36,200 bases of DNA from Hyunsoonleella pacifica (GCF_004310335.1 NZ_SIRS01000006.1:1-36200); one strand, 5' to 3'; positions 1 through 10,027 are shown, counted from the stretch's first letter. Notes: a model not told the origin generated them from the letters alone. A program made the numbers and translations.

Positions 1-1223
1 TTAACAGCATTAGGATCTCTTGCAGATTGTAGCGCAAAGAGTAAATCCTGTGCCCCTGTAGTATTACCTAATTGATATTGTGCCTCTGCATCAAATAATA
101 CCATCTCTGATTTTCTGATAATAGGTATGTCTGAGGAGAATGTAAATGCATATTTTGTAGAAACAAATTCTCTCCATGGCTCACTTGCGGAAACACCATA
201 GATGTCGAAGAATAATTTACGAGCATCTGTATCTGAGAATTGATCCACAAAATCTGGATCAAAATAGGTTGCATTATAGCTAAGTGTTAGGTGATCCATC
301 ATAGGAGCTGCATGTCCCCAAAAGAAATTCGTCTCATCAGACCCATTTTGAAATAGTGCCCAAAGCCATTCTTGATCTGTCATATCACTAAAACCATTGC
401 CCCAGTTTGTAGATTGTACAGCATCAGAAGCATTACCGCCATAGGCAGCTCTAGCTAATGATGATACACTATCCCAATCATCTTGAGTAACAGATAACAC
501 ACGTGTTAATACAGCTTGTGCAACAGCTTTGTTTACAAAGCTTTTTCCTAATCGTGTGTCTGGTAAATCGGCTATGGCATCTTCTAAATCCTGAATAACT
601 TGATTATACGCTTCACTCATAGGTACAGGTGGATTTCCTCTGGCATTTTCTAATGAGGTTGCTTGAGTATATATAGGTATTCTAACTAAATCTCGATTAT
701 TATTATAATTTGGGCAAAATTCTAGTAATAACTCAAATAAGTGAAATCCTCTAAAGAACTTCCCCTTAGCAATTAATTCTTTTTTATCATTTTCACTTAG
801 TGTGGGACTGTTTTGAACACCAGTAATTAAAGTATTGGCGAAATTTATATTTTCATAATTAAAATCCCACGAAAAATTAGTACGTCTAAAGGCTGGTTCT
901 CTATTTTCATGTCCGTAATCAAAACGATACCAAGATATCGCTTGGATAATATCATCTCCTTTAACAGCTCTTGCATAATACATGGCGTATAATCCACCAA
1001 CATCAACCGTTCTATATTGTCCTTTGTAGTTAGCTAATATACCATTGATAAAGGTTTGAGCATTATCTTTATTAGAAAATATTGTAACATCATTAACACC
1101 CGAGGTGTCTCTAGGCTCATCAACAAACTCTTCACTACAAGAGTTTAAACTAATAAGAAGTATTGCCATTAATATCATCTTTAATGGTAACTTCCAAAAT
1201 TTCTTAATATTTATATCTTTCAT
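1..1223 (-). CDS. SusD/RagB-like outer-membrane lipoprotein (partial, C-terminus beyond left edge)
   Basis: About 407 codons are visible and the frame is still open at the left edge. The start is the ATG complementary to 1221-1223. The N-terminus (MKDINIKKFW...) is basic, then hydrophobic, and ends in a lipobox LNSC. The residues after the cysteine are SEE, the acidic pattern typical of surface-exported lipoproteins in Bacteroidota. Motifs such as GKFFRGFHLFELL, a NPPVPMSEAYNQVIQDLEDAIADLP-type segment (about residues 210-235) and NKAVAQAVLTRV are typical of the TPR-like helical core of SusD proteins. Such proteins sit as lids on SusC transporters and bind the substrate. It lies 11 nt downstream of the SusC gene on the same strand, so the two are surely co-transcribed. 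The substrate cannot be told: no glycoside hydrolase or peptidase gene is in view. Confidence 0.93.
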   Translation of the reverse strand, partial: MKDINIKKFWKLPLKMILMAILLISLNSCSEEFVDEPRDTSGVNDVTIFSNKDNAQTFINGILANYKGQYRTVDVGGLYAMYYARAVKGDDIIQAISWYRFDYGHENREPAFRRTNFSWDFNYENINFANTLITGVQNSPTLSENDKKELIAKGKFFRGFHLFELLLEFCPNYNNNRDLVRIPIYTQATSLENARGNPPVPMSEAYNQVIQDLEDAIADLPDTRLGKSFVNKAVAQAVLTRVLSVTQDDWDSVSSLARAAYGGNASDAVQSTNWGNGFSDMTDQEWLWALFQNGSDETNFFWGHAAPMMDHLTLSYNATYFDPDFVDQFSDTDARKLFFDIYGVSASEPWREFVSTKYAFTFSSDIPIIRKSEMVLFDAEAQYQLGNTTGAQDLLFALQSARDPNAV

Positions 1224-1234
1224 AACTTTTATTT

Positions 1235-4200
1235 TTAGAATTTAACAAGTGCACCGAATGTCAATGTTCTTTGTAAAGGAGATCTGTTATTAGTAAGTCC
1301 ATTAAAAGCTTGCTCAGGATCGATACCTGTATGGGATTGCCATGTGATTAAATTATCTGCTTGCATGTATAATCTAACCTGTTTAAAGCCTATTCTATCT
1401 AAAACATCTCCAGGCAAGTTGTATCCAACAGTTAAAGCTTTTAAACGCAAATAATCGTTCTTAAATAACCATCTTGTAGATCTGAATGTAAAACTGTTCT
1501 GAGCTTGTGTTAAACGTGGAAAATCTGTAACATCACCAGGTTGCGACCAGGCTTTAAAATTATCTGGATGAGCGGACCCTCCTACTGCGGGATTTAATAA
1601 TCCAGTATAATCCGTATCATAAACATATGCACCTACACTAAAATTGAAAAGGGCATTTAAGTCAAACTGTTTGAATCTAAAAGAAGTGTTGAATCCACCT
1701 TGTACATCTGGTAGTGATTCTTTTCCTGTTTGGTAACGCGTTGCAACATCATAATCATTTGTTACATCTCTTCCAGTTACTTCCCCATCATCGTCAAGTA
1801 CGTCAATATACCAAAGTGCATCTCCTGTTGCTGGATCAACTCCTGCCCAATCTCTTACGAAAAATTCAAATATTGATGCACCTGGAACCCAACGTTTGGA
1901 GCCTTGTATCAATTCATCAGTGAAAGGTGAAATCTCCTTGATTTCATTTTTCAAAATGGATACATTACCTCCAATACTCCATTGTATTTTATCTGTACTG
2001 ATGATATTGCTATTTAGACTAACCTCCCAACCAGTATTACTAATGGTACCTGCATTTGCTCTAAGTGTTGGAACTCCAGAAGAAGGTGTGTTAGTAATAG
2101 CCTGAATAAGCGCTTCACTTTGATTGTCAAAATATTCAACTGATCCACTAAGTACTCCTTTAAAAAGGGTAAAATCTAAACCAAAATTAGTAGACTTTGT
2201 AGTTTCCCATTGCGTCGCTGGATCAGGTAAAGTTCCATCAGGTAAGTTACTAGGAAAACCTTCAACAGGTGATATGGTTACACCTCCAAAGTTAGCTCCT
2301 CCAAATAAGAAACTAGTAGGGAAAAAACCTCCAGGTATATTAATATTACCTACCTCACCAGTAGAAGCACGTAACTTTAAATTATTTACCCAATCTACAT
2401 TTTCCATAAAGGCTTCATTAGTAATGACCCATGAACCACCTATAGAGAAAAAATCACCAGTTCTAAATTCTTCTTCTAATTGAGATGTTTTATCCTGACG
2501 GTAACTACCTTCTAGAAAATACTTTCTTGCGAAATTGTAAGAGACTCTTCCTAGTATACTTGTAATGCGTCTTTCGGATCTAAAACCACCAAAACTTTCG
2601 GCAACTGTGCCGTTACCAAATTCTTCTTGACCAGGTAGAAAACCAGTAGAGGAAGCTCTAAAGAAATCTGTAGTATTGGTATTAGCTTCATAAATTGCAT
2701 CTACAGATAAAGAGTGATTTCCAAAGGTGTTGGAATAATTTAAAGCTTGTATGGCATTTAATCCTGTGGTAACATTTCTTCGTTTACCCACTCGTCCTTG
2801 TACATTAGAAGCCGCTCCAATTAGATCGTCATCAAAAGAATGACTATCAAATACATAGTTTTCATAATTAAGTGTAGATCTGAATCTAAAATTATCTAAG
2901 AATGAAATTTCAGCATACGCAGAACTTAGTAAATTTGTACGTATTCTGTTCTCAGTGCCTAGCTGTATTGAAGCTAAGATATTTTCGCCTACAATTCCTG
3001 GTCTCGTAAAGTTTATAGGCTGCCCTATTGGTCTGCCATTTCCGTTACCTAAGTCGAAAATCAATTCTCCATTATCATCCAAAATCAAGTTACCATTAGC
3101 GTCTCTTACATAAATAGGATAGACACTACTGTTATTGTATAACCATGAAATGGCTTGCGTAGTACTGCCTGATGTTTGATCTGGATTATTAGAATTAGAT
3201 CGTGAATAACTTAATGTTATACCTGTTTTTAACCAATCACCAATTTGAGTATCCATCGCAGCTCTAGTAGCTATTCTTTCAAAATCTGATTTGATGACAG
3301 GACCATCTTCATTTAGATAATCAAAAGAAAAGAAGTAATTAGTATTCTCACCACCACCAGAAACACTTAAGTTATGATTTATCCTAGGAACATCTCTTCT
3401 TAACGTAACATCTTCCCAACTCGTATTCCATAGTAAGTTAGCACCAGCAACTAAATTGCCATTGGCGTCTATAGGAGTGTTAACACTGTAAGGATTGTAA
3501 CCAATTGTTGGTATCAAAGCAGCACTTGCATTTGCTGAGGCCTCAGCGTCAGATTGACCTAGTCCATAAAGATTGTCGTTTCTTAATGAAGTCCACAGTA
3601 ATTTTAAGTAATCTTCAGAGTTAACTAAATCATGTATACCAACAGAAGGATTAGAGAAACCATATTGAGATCTTATAGTGACTTCAGCACCTGTATTTTT
3701 TTTACCTCTTTTAGTAGTGATAATGATTACACCATTTGCGGCCCTTGAACCGTATAATGAAGCTGCAGAAGCATCTTTCAAAACAGACATAGACTCAATT
3801 TGGTCTTGGCTTATTGTATTTAAATTTCCACTAAAAGGTGCACCATCTAGAATTATTAATGGGGCATTAGAACTTGCAAACCCACCAGTGTCAAAATTTC
3901 GGTTACCAAGTTGATCATTAAAACTACCAAATCCTCTAATTCGAATATTAGGGTTTTGTCCAGGTTGTCCACCAGCAGTAATTATGTTTACACCCGCAAC
4001 TGTACCTTGTAATGCTCTTAGAGGTGATGTTACTTGTTGATTTTCAATTATTTCGGCGTCAATAACATCAACAGCACCTACAATTGCCTCTCTGGTTTGT
4101 GTTCCATAAGCAACAACAACAACTTCTTCAAGTGCTGAGGCATCTTCGCTCATAACCACGTTTATTGTATTTGAACTTCCTACAGATACTTCCTTATTGG

Positions 4201-4435
4201 CATAACCAACGAAACTAAAAATTAAAGTAGCTCCTTGATTTGCTTTAATTAAATACTTTCCATCGAAATCTGTAGAGGTACCATTAGATGTACCTTTTAC
4301 TAAGACAGTAGTGCCAGGTAAAGGTAAACCGCTTTCGTCGGAAACAGTACCTGAAATTGTCTTTTCTTGTGCAAAAGATAGTTGCACGACAAACGCCAAC
4401 AATAGCGTTAGAATTCCACTAAACTTTGTTTTCAT
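1235..4435 (-). CDS. SusC/RagA-like TonB-dependent outer-membrane transporter
   Basis: A 1066-residue protein if started at the ATG complementary to 4433-4435, which begins a clean Sec signal peptide (MKTKFSGILTLLLAFVVQLSFAQ). In-frame ATGs lie 24 and 36 nt further upstream, but would put a polar stretch before the signal. Order of parts: signal peptide 1-23; carboxypeptidase-regulatory-like beta domain about 26-105 (ISGTVSDESGLPLPG, FDGKYLI); a TonB-box-like segment EEVVVVAYGTQ; plug domain about 120-245 with the SusC hallmarks IRIRGFGS, PLIILDGAP, VLKDASAASLYGSRAANGVI; then a long beta barrel ending in aromatic Phe. It imports bulky nutrients, often glycans or peptides, energised by TonB-ExbBD. 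It pairs with the adjoining SusD-like lipoprotein. The family is certain; the substrate is unknown. Confidence 0.96.
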   Translation of the reverse strand: MKTKFSGILTLLLAFVVQLSFAQEKTISGTVSDESGLPLPGTTVLVKGTSNGTSTDFDGKYLIKANQGATLIFSFVGYANKEVSVGSSNTINVVMSEDASALEEVVVVAYGTQTREAIVGAVDVIDAEIIENQQVTSPLRALQGTVAGVNIITAGGQPGQNPNIRIRGFGSFNDQLGNRNFDTGGFASSNAPLIILDGAPFSGNLNTISQDQIESMSVLKDASAASLYGSRAANGVIIITTKRGKKNTGAEVTIRSQYGFSNPSVGIHDLVNSEDYLKLLWTSLRNDNLYGLGQSDAEASANASAALIPTIGYNPYSVNTPIDANGNLVAGANLLWNTSWEDVTLRRDVPRINHNLSVSGGGENTNYFFSFDYLNEDGPVIKSDFERIATRAAMDTQIGDWLKTGITLSYSRSNSNNPDQTSGSTTQAISWLYNNSSVYPIYVRDANGNLILDDNGELIFDLGNGNGRPIGQPINFTRPGIVGENILASIQLGTENRIRTNLLSSAYAEISFLDNFRFRSTLNYENYVFDSHSFDDDLIGAASNVQGRVGKRRNVTTGLNAIQALNYSNTFGNHSLSVDAIYEANTNTTDFFRASSTGFLPGQEEFGNGTVAESFGGFRSERRITSILGRVSYNFARKYFLEGSYRQDKTSQLEEEFRTGDFFSIGGSWVITNEAFMENVDWVNNLKLRASTGEVGNINIPGGFFPTSFLFGGANFGGVTISPVEGFPSNLPDGTLPDPATQWETTKSTNFGLDFTLFKGVLSGSVEYFDNQSEALIQAITNTPSSGVPTLRANAGTISNTGWEVSLNSNIISTDKIQWSIGGNVSILKNEIKEISPFTDELIQGSKRWVPGASIFEFFVRDWAGVDPATGDALWYIDVLDDDGEVTGRDVTNDYDVATRYQTGKESLPDVQGGFNTSFRFKQFDLNALFNFSVGAYVYDTDYTGLLNPAVGGSAHPDNFKAWSQPGDVTDFPRLTQAQNSFTFRSTRWLFKNDYLRLKALTVGYNLPGDVLDRIGFKQVRLYMQADNLITWQSHTGIDPEQAFNGLTNNRSPLQRTLTFGALVKF

Positions 4436-4742
4436 TTTATAATTATTTGAATTAGTCATGTCAAAAATCATAAAATAAAGTTAATTAAACAATAAAATTT
4501 GGTTAAAATTTGAGATTTAGTTCGAAATTGATTGTGTTTTTTTCAATAAATAAACAAATTGTTACAATTAAATTTATCAAATTTTAAGATTTACTATAAA
4601 TTCTTTTATTTGCTTATTATTTAATTATGCATGCAGAGTAATTTAGCGTGTTTTTATGTGTAATATTTGTTATTCAGTGTCTTAAATGTATTATAGTTAG
4701 GTTTTTAATTGATTTATTAGTGTGTCTAGAGTTTTTAATTTA

Positions 4743-6437
4743 TCAAAATTGGGCAACTAAACTAATGTGAATCTTAGAATTTGATAATTTAAAGGTTTGA
4801 TTCTCGGTTTTACCGTTAGCGTAATTGAATTTGAGCAAGCCAGAATTTGTAAGAATGCCAAAACCAAAACCAAAACCAAATAGTTTTTCTTTTAAATTGG
4901 AAGTTTTATTTTCAAAATAGGCAAAATCTGTAATCGAATGTAGATATATAGAATTACTAAGTCGATATCTGTATTCTGTATTTAAAACACCAAATAAAGA
5001 TGCGAACAAACTGTTTTCTTCAAAACCTCTAATAGAATTTATGCCTCCAAACCGTAATAATTCGTTTTCAAAATAATTGTCAGATATAAGGTTAGAAGCA
5101 TCAATATTAAGGTATATGCTATTTTTTCGATTGAGTTTAAAATTGTTAAATGCTTTAAGTGTTATTAATGATTGCTCGGTTTTAATATTAGATGATGTTC
5201 TACTGCCAAAATTGGTTTCTAAATAAAAGTTGGATTTGATAGGAAATAGTCGATTCCGAAATTGTGGTTTTAAAAACTCGTAAGAAATTGTAAAATAATT
5301 AGAAGTGTAATCCTGTAAAGAAATTATTGAAGTATCAGACCGAAGATTTCTTGATTCTATACTAGAGATTCCAGTAGATACTTTATGTAATGCATTAATT
5401 TGATAATTAATTCTTGCTTTTTGATCAACAGTTGTAAAGGAGGAGTCCTTTTTAAATATTCTAAGATTTAAATCAAGACCTATTGGAGAGTTAAATAAAT
5501 AAGGGAGTTCTAGGCTGGCATCAAAAGTGTCTTGGTCTATTTCGTCACTTTTATATAATAAGCTAAATGTTTCTCCATAGTTTAAGTTGTTGACTAATTT
5601 TAAATTGAGAAATCCGTCAAATTCCAATTTATTGGTTTCGTCATTGGTGCCAAAACCCAAAAAACCATCAAAAGTATTGCTTTTTGATTTTTCTACATAT
5701 ATATATAGTGAAGTAGAATCCTCTTGAAATAAAATTTCAGGCGACTTTACTTGGTTTGCAAATCTTAGGTTGTTTAATTGTTCGGTTTTTTTTTCAATGT
5801 TTGCTAAATCAAAAACTTGTGAAGGTTTTAATTTGAGATAGTGTTTGAGAAAAGATTTCGGAAACCTTTCATATCCAACAATTTTAATGTCATCAATCGT
5901 TCTCTTTATTTTATTTGCACTAACAATTAAATCGGCTTTTAAATTAATACTGTCTTTTTTTTTAATATTTGAAAGTTTCAATTTTGAAAAAGGATCTCCA
6001 TAATTTGCTAGTTCAGAATTCAAAAAATTAAGACTATTTTCAATTGCTGATATGTTAATACTGAAATAATTGTCAGTAACATCTTCTGAAATTGAATTGA
6101 GAAGAGAAGTCTTTATATCATTTTGAGAATAGTATATGTATATGGTATTGAATTTTTGTTTTAAATATAGTTTGGCTTTAAAAACGGAATCGTTTTCCTT
6201 TTTGATTTTTACTAACTGGTTTTCAATGTAACCAATAACATTTAGGTATTTTCTTAGCGAATCGACCTCTGTTTTAATTGAAGTGAAATTTTGATGCCTT
6301 TGATTGTAACCAAGTGAATCAATTATTTTTGTTTCTACATCATTTATACCAGATATATTTAACCGTAAATTTTGACTAAATATTTCAGAAGAAAAAAGTG
6401 TGTATATAAAAAGGACGTAAAATAAAGATTTATGCAC
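4743..6437 (-). CDS. POTRA-domain Omp85-family outer-membrane protein (BamA/TamA-like)
   Basis: A 564-residue protein with a Sec signal (MHKSLFYVLFIYTLFSSEIFSQ). Residues about 180-250 look like a POTRA domain: IDDIKIVGYERFPKSFL, a linker, LNNLRFANQV, and a strand before YIYVEK. Less clear POTRA-like material precedes it at about 25-175. From about 255 the chain alternates as a beta barrel, with the Omp85 signature IRGF at 469-472 inside GGINSIRGFEENSLF, and it ends in Phe as outer-membrane barrels do. It is far shorter than BamA (about 800 or more residues, five POTRAs), so it is more likely a TamA-like or FhaC/ShlB-like member than the essential assembly factor. The gene is monocistronic and divergent from rpsL; no TamB-like partner is visible. 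The exact role is not known. Confidence 0.85.
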   Translation of the reverse strand: MHKSLFYVLFIYTLFSSEIFSQNLRLNISGINDVETKIIDSLGYNQRHQNFTSIKTEVDSLRKYLNVIGYIENQLVKIKKENDSVFKAKLYLKQKFNTIYIYYSQNDIKTSLLNSISEDVTDNYFSINISAIENSLNFLNSELANYGDPFSKLKLSNIKKKDSINLKADLIVSANKIKRTIDDIKIVGYERFPKSFLKHYLKLKPSQVFDLANIEKKTEQLNNLRFANQVKSPEILFQEDSTSLYIYVEKSKSNTFDGFLGFGTNDETNKLEFDGFLNLKLVNNLNYGETFSLLYKSDEIDQDTFDASLELPYLFNSPIGLDLNLRIFKKDSSFTTVDQKARINYQINALHKVSTGISSIESRNLRSDTSIISLQDYTSNYFTISYEFLKPQFRNRLFPIKSNFYLETNFGSRTSSNIKTEQSLITLKAFNNFKLNRKNSIYLNIDASNLISDNYFENELLRFGGINSIRGFEENSLFASLFGVLNTEYRYRLSNSIYLHSITDFAYFENKTSNLKEKLFGFGFGFGILTNSGLLKFNYANGKTENQTFKLSNSKIHISLVAQF

Positions 6438-6541
6438 GTTAATTTCTGTGGATTTAAGTGTAAATCTAACGGAAAAAGAACACTTTTAATATGCTCTAAA
6501 AATTTAATTTCAAAAAGTATTCAAAATTAATGAATTAGGGT

Positions 6542-6571
6542 TTGAATAATTGATTTTAATTTCTACCTTTG
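6542..6571 (+). promoter_or_regulatory. Consensus flavobacterial promoter of the str/ribosomal cluster
   Basis: TTG at 6542-6544, a 19-nt spacer, then TACCTTTG at 6564-6571, an exact match to the flavobacterial TAnnTTTG -7 box. Transcription should start near 6576-6580, leaving a leader of about 35 nt before the rpsL ATG. CCTCTA and TAGAGG at 6576-6589 form a short inverted repeat that would sit at the very 5' end of the mRNA. Confidence 0.82.
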
Positions 6572-6613
6572 CACGCCTCTAAATAGAGGTTAATAAAATT
6601 TATATAGAAATAT

Positions 6614-6988
6614 ATGCCAACAATTTCACAATTAGTAAGAAAAGGAAGAGCCAAAATAACCAAGAAGAGTAAATCGGCTGCTTTGGATTCTTGTCCGCAA
6701 AGACGTGGTGTATGTACTCGTGTTTACACAACTACTCCTAAAAAACCAAACTCAGCAATGCGTAAGGTGGCAAGGGTACGTTTAACTAACGGAAACGAGG
6801 TTAATGCATACATCGGTGGCGAAGGACATAATTTACAAGAGCACTCGATAGTATTGGTTAGAGGTGGAAGGGTAAAAGATTTACCAGGTGTTAGATATCA
6901 CGTTGTTCGTGGGGCTTTAGATACAGCAGGTGTTGCTGGAAGAACCCAACGTAGATCTAAGTACGGTGCCAAACGCCCTAAAAAGTAA
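6614..6988 (+). CDS. rpsL: 30S ribosomal protein uS12
   Basis: Complete at 124 residues, the same length as the E. coli protein. uS12 lies at the decoding centre of the small subunit and helps set tRNA-selection accuracy. The conserved loop [12 protein letters not shown] is present with Lys43 and Lys44, and [13 protein letters not shown] carries Lys88 and Asp89. The positions whose change gives streptomycin resistance therefore have the ordinary sensitive-type residues. It is the first gene of the cluster, directly under a consensus promoter, with rpsG 20 nt downstream. No Shine-Dalgarno site precedes the ATG; the upstream sequence is A/T-rich (ATATAGAAATAT). Confidence 0.99.
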   Translation: MPTISQLVRKGRAKITKKSKSAALDSCPQRRGVCTRVYTTTPKKPNSAMRKVARVRLTNGNEVNAYIGGEGHNLQEHSIVLVRGGRVKDLPGVRYHVVRGALDTAGVAGRTQRRSKYGAKRPKK

Positions 6989-7008
6989 TTAAACTTTAAG
7001 AAGAAGAC

Positions 7009-7485
7009 ATGAGAAAAAGAGCAGCGAAAAAAAGACCACTTTTACCAGATCCAAGATTTAACGATCAGTTGGTAACGCGTTTTGTGAATAACATGATGTG
7101 GGACGGTAAGAAGTCTGTAGCTTTTAAAGTATTCTATGATGCAATTGATATTGTAGAGGCTAAAAAAACTGATGAAGAAAAATCAGGATTAGAAATATGG
7201 AAAGATGCTTTAGGTAATGTGATGCCTCACGTAGAAGTGCGTAGTCGTCGTGTTGGTGGTGCAACATTCCAGATTCCAATGCAAATTCGACCAGATAGAA
7301 AAGTTTCAACAGCTATGAAATGGTTAATCGGTTATGCTAGAAAGCGTAATGAAAAATCAATGGCGCAACGTTTAGCTTCAGAAATCTTAGCAGCAGCTAA
7401 AGAAGAAGGAGCTGCGGTTAAGAAAAGAGTTGATACGCATAAAATGGCAGAAGCAAACAAAGCATTCTCTCACTTTAGATTTTAA
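7009..7485 (+). CDS. rpsG: 30S ribosomal protein uS7
   Basis: Complete, 158 residues. uS7 binds the 3' major domain of 16S rRNA, starts assembly of the 30S head and lines the E site. Typical segments are the basic N-terminus [26 protein letters not shown] (about residues 16-32), [16 protein letters not shown] and the C-terminal [15 protein letters not shown]. It sits in the classical str order rpsL-rpsG-fusA, with only 3 nt before fusA, so translational coupling is likely. In E. coli this protein is the str-operon autoregulator; no matching site in the 20-nt rpsL-rpsG gap is evident here. Confidence 0.99.
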   Translation: MRKRAAKKRPLLPDPRFNDQLVTRFVNNMMWDGKKSVAFKVFYDAIDIVEAKKTDEEKSGLEIWKDALGNVMPHVEVRSRRVGGATFQIPMQIRPDRKVSTAMKWLIGYARKRNEKSMAQRLASEILAAAKEEGAAVKKRVDTHKMAEANKAFSHFRF

Positions 7486-7488
7486 GAA

Positions 7489-9615
7489 ATGGCAAGAGAT
7501 TTAAAATATACAAGAAATATAGGTATTGCTGCGCACATTGACGCAGGAAAAACAACAACTACCGAGCGTATTCTTTATTATACGGGTGTTTCTCATAAAA
7601 TAGGTGAGGTGCATGATGGTGCTGCAACTATGGACTGGATGGAGCAAGAGCAGGAGAGAGGTATTACAATTACTTCTGCGGCTACTACTTGTGAATGGAA
7701 ATTTCCAATTGAAAACGGGCAGCCAACTTCTGAAACTAAAGGATATCATTTTAATATTATCGATACTCCAGGTCACGTGGATTTTACGGTTGAAGTAAAT
7801 CGTTCTTTACGTGTTCTTGATGGTTTAGTGTTCTTGTTTAGTGCGGTAGATGGTGTAGAGCCACAATCTGAAACTAATTGGAGACTTGCTGATAACTACA
7901 AAGTACCTAGAATTGGTTTTGTTAATAAAATGGACCGTCAAGGATCTAACTTTTTAGGTGTTTGCCAGCAAGTAAAAGATATGTTAAAATCTAATGCTGT
8001 TCCAATAGTATTGAACATTGGAGATGAGGCGGATTTTAAAGGAATTATCGATTTAGTGAAAAACCGTGCCATTGTATGGCATGATGAAACACAAGGAGCA
8101 ACTTTTGATGTTATCGAAATTCCAGAAGATTTAAAAGAAGAAGCAAAGAAATATAGAGCTCTATTAATTGAAGAGGTTGCCACTTATGATGAAAACCTTT
8201 TAGAGAAGTTTATGGAAGATGAAGATTCTATTACAGAAGAAGAAGTGCACGCCGCACTTAGAGCTGCTGTGATGGATATGGCTATCATTCCAATGATCTG
8301 TGGTTCTGCTTTCAAAAATAAAGGTGTGCAGTTTTTATTAGATGCTGTTTGTCGATACCTACCGTCTCCAACAGATAGAGATAATATTGTAGGGACAAAT
8401 CCAGATACTGGTGAGGAAGCTGTGCGTAGACCAGATGCAAAAGATCCGTTTTCGGCTTTAGCATTTAAAATTGCTACCGATCCTTTTGTTGGTCGTTTAG
8501 CATTCTTTAGAGCGTATTCAGGTCGTTTAGATGCTGGTTCATACATATTGAACAATCGCTCAGGTAAAAAAGAGCGTATATCTCGTATATACCAAATGCA
8601 TTCTAATAAACAAAATGCAATCGATTTTATTGAAGCTGGAGATATAGGTGCTGCTGTAGGATTTAAAGATATCAAGACTGGGGACACTATGTCTGATGAA
8701 AAGAATCCTATTGTATTAGAATCAATGGATTTTCCAGATCCAGTAATCGGTATTGCTGTTGAGCCTAAAACTAAGGCAGATGTGGATAAATTAGGTATGG
8801 CTTTAGCTAAGTTATCTGAGGAGGATCCAACATTCACTGCTAGAACAGATGAGGCTTCAGGACAAACAATTATTTCTGGAATGGGTGAGCTTCACTTAGA
8901 TATTATTGTGGACCGTCTAAAGCGAGAGTTTAAGGTTGAAGTAAACCAAGGACAACCACAAGTAGAGTACAAAGAAGCAATTACAATGCGTGCTGAACAC
9001 AGAGAAGTTTACAAGAAGCAATCTGGTGGACGTGGTAAATTCGCTGATATTGTATTTACATTAGAGCCTGCTGAAGAAGGAAAAGTTGGTTTAGATTTCG
9101 TTTCTGAAATTAAAGGTGGTAACGTTCCTAAGGAATTTGTGCCTTCTGTTGAGAAAGGATTTAAAATGGCAATGGTAAATGGTCCATTAGCTGGTTATGA
9201 AGTTGATGCGATGAAAGTAACATTAACTGATGGTTCATATCACGATGTGGATTCTGATCAATTATCATTCGAACTAGCTGCAAAATTAGGATTTAAAGCT
9301 GCTGCAAAAGCTGCAAAAGCTGTAATTATGGAGCCAATCATGAAGCTTGAGGTAATTACTCCTGAAGAAAACATGGGTGACATTGTAGGAGATTTAAATA
9401 GAAGAAGAGGTCAAGTAAGTGACATGGGAGATAGAGCTGGTGCAAAAACTGTAAAAGCTACTGTGCCATTATCTGAAATGTTTGGTTATGTAACTACATT
9501 AAGAACATTGTCATCAGGTCGTGCAACATCTACAATGGAATTTTCACACTATGCTGAAACTCCTTCTAATATTTCAGAGGAAGTAATTAAAGCAGCTAAA
9601 GGCGTTGAAGCTTAA
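7489..9615 (+). CDS. fusA: Translation elongation factor G (EF-G)
   Basis: 708 residues, against 704 in E. coli. EF-G is the GTPase that moves tRNAs and mRNA during translocation and, with RRF, recycles ribosomes. The GTPase motifs are intact: G1 AHIDAGKT at 15-22, the switch region with RGIT at 57-60, G3 DTPGH at 92-96 (His96 catalytic), and G4 NKMD at 146-149. Later domains follow in the usual order, including GMGELHLDI in domain III and GGRGKFADI in domain IV. Its place in the str order marks it as the housekeeping copy. tuf, which follows fusA in E. coli, is absent here; rpsJ follows after 11 nt. The ATG is 3 nt after the rpsG stop. Confidence 0.99.
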   Translation: MARDLKYTRNIGIAAHIDAGKTTTTERILYYTGVSHKIGEVHDGAATMDWMEQEQERGITITSAATTCEWKFPIENGQPTSETKGYHFNIIDTPGHVDFTVEVNRSLRVLDGLVFLFSAVDGVEPQSETNWRLADNYKVPRIGFVNKMDRQGSNFLGVCQQVKDMLKSNAVPIVLNIGDEADFKGIIDLVKNRAIVWHDETQGATFDVIEIPEDLKEEAKKYRALLIEEVATYDENLLEKFMEDEDSITEEEVHAALRAAVMDMAIIPMICGSAFKNKGVQFLLDAVCRYLPSPTDRDNIVGTNPDTGEEAVRRPDAKDPFSALAFKIATDPFVGRLAFFRAYSGRLDAGSYILNNRSGKKERISRIYQMHSNKQNAIDFIEAGDIGAAVGFKDIKTGDTMSDEKNPIVLESMDFPDPVIGIAVEPKTKADVDKLGMALAKLSEEDPTFTARTDEASGQTIISGMGELHLDIIVDRLKREFKVEVNQGQPQVEYKEAITMRAEHREVYKKQSGGRGKFADIVFTLEPAEEGKVGLDFVSEIKGGNVPKEFVPSVEKGFKMAMVNGPLAGYEVDAMKVTLTDGSYHDVDSDQLSFELAAKLGFKAAAKAAKAVIMEPIMKLEVITPEENMGDIVGDLNRRRGQVSDMGDRAGAKTVKATVPLSEMFGYVTTLRTLSSGRATSTMEFSHYAETPSNISEEVIKAAKGVEA

Positions 9616-9626
9616 AATTTAAGAAA

Positions 9627-9932
9627 ATGAGTCAAAAAATCAGAATAAAACTTAAGTCTTACGATCACAATTTAGTAGATAAATCTGCTGATAAGATTGT
9701 GAAAACAGTAAAAAGTACTGGAGCTGTAGTAACGGGGCCAATTCCATTACCAACGCACAAGAAAATTTTCACTGTATTGCGTTCTCCACACGTAAACAAG
9801 AAATCAAGAGAGCAGTTTCAATTATCTTCTTATAAGAGATTATTAGATATCTACTCGTCATCATCTAAAACAATAGATGCCTTGATGAAACTTGAATTAC
9901 CAAGTGGTGTTGAAGTTGAGATAAAAGTTTAA
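9627..9932 (+). CDS. rpsJ: 30S ribosomal protein uS10
   Basis: Complete, 101 residues. uS10 sits in the 30S head and, in many bacteria, also works as NusE in antitermination complexes. Conserved segments are [40 protein letters not shown] (about residues 38-59) and the C-terminal [11 protein letters not shown]. In E. coli it heads the S10 operon; here it follows fusA by 11 nt and appears to be carried on the str transcript. Its stop codon lies inside a perfect 11-bp inverted repeat (9920-9944), the first of a chain of hairpins filling the 189-nt gap to rplC. The NusE link makes that neighbouring terminator-like structure worth noting, though any connection is conjecture. Confidence 0.99.
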   Translation: MSQKIRIKLKSYDHNLVDKSADKIVKTVKSTGAVVTGPIPLPTHKKIFTVLRSPHVNKKSREQFQLSSYKRLLDIYSSSSKTIDALMKLELPSGVEVEIKV

Positions 9933-9944
9933 TAAACTTTTATC
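9920..9944 (+). repeat. Perfect 11-bp inverted repeat across the rpsJ stop codon
   Basis: GATAAAAGTTT (9920-9930), a 3-nt loop AAT, then AAACTTTTATC (9934-9944). The rpsJ stop codon occupies 9930-9932, at the foot of the loop. It is seen directly in the sequence. It could protect a 3' end after processing or act as a weak bidirectional hairpin; no T-tract follows. Confidence 0.75.
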
Positions 9945-9947
9945 GAA

Positions 9948-9968
9948 ATCCCGAACTTGTTTCGGGAT
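9948..9968 (+). repeat. Palindromic hairpin of the CCCGAAnnnnnTTCGGG type
   Basis: ATCCCGAA (9948-9955), loop CTTGT, then TTCGGGAT (9961-9968): a perfect 8-bp stem. It is more G+C-rich than the surrounding DNA. Palindromes of this wording are, to my recollection, common dispersed intergenic repeats in flavobacterial genomes, so this may be a REP-like insertion and not a gene-specific element. Only one copy is in this window, so that cannot be tested here. Confidence 0.6.
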
Positions 9969-9987
9969 CTCATAATAAGAAATTAAA

Positions 9988-10023
9988 ATGTCTCACCGAT
10001 GCGGTCGCGAGAAAAACGGATAA
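9988..10023 (+). CDS. Possible 11-residue leader peptide upstream of rplC
   Basis: ATG at 9988, eleven codons (MSHRCGREKNG) and TAA at 10021-10023. It is preceded by A-rich sequence (GAAATTAAA) like that before real starts in this cluster, and ends 4 nt before the terminator-like hairpin at 10028-10065. The two basic codons CGA and CGC look uncommon for this genome, whose ribosomal genes mostly use AGA and CGT. The layout resembles a peptide-controlled attenuator, but an open frame this short can arise by chance, and nothing shows it is translated. Confidence 0.25.
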   Translation: MSHRCGREKNG

Positions 10024-10027
10024 ATAC

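Noticed and set aside
2124-2483. 119-codon plus-strand open frame within the SusC gene
   Set aside because: It lies opposite the barrel region of a clear SusC protein and has low-complexity Lys/Pro/Ser composition; a shadow.
4436-4471. Earlier ATG starts for the SusC-like protein (4471 and 4459)
   Set aside because: They would add a polar stretch before a textbook signal peptide. They are possible but less likely.
6522-6529. Minus-strand -7 box TAATTTTG for the Omp85 gene
   Set aside because: It matches TAnnTTTG, but there is no TTG at the right distance and it lies 85 nt from the start; chance cannot be excluded in such AT-rich DNA.
8184-8837. 217-codon open frame on the minus strand within fusA
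   Set aside because: It is antisense to a fully conserved EF-G, has no family resemblance, and is the usual shadow of codon-biased coding DNA.
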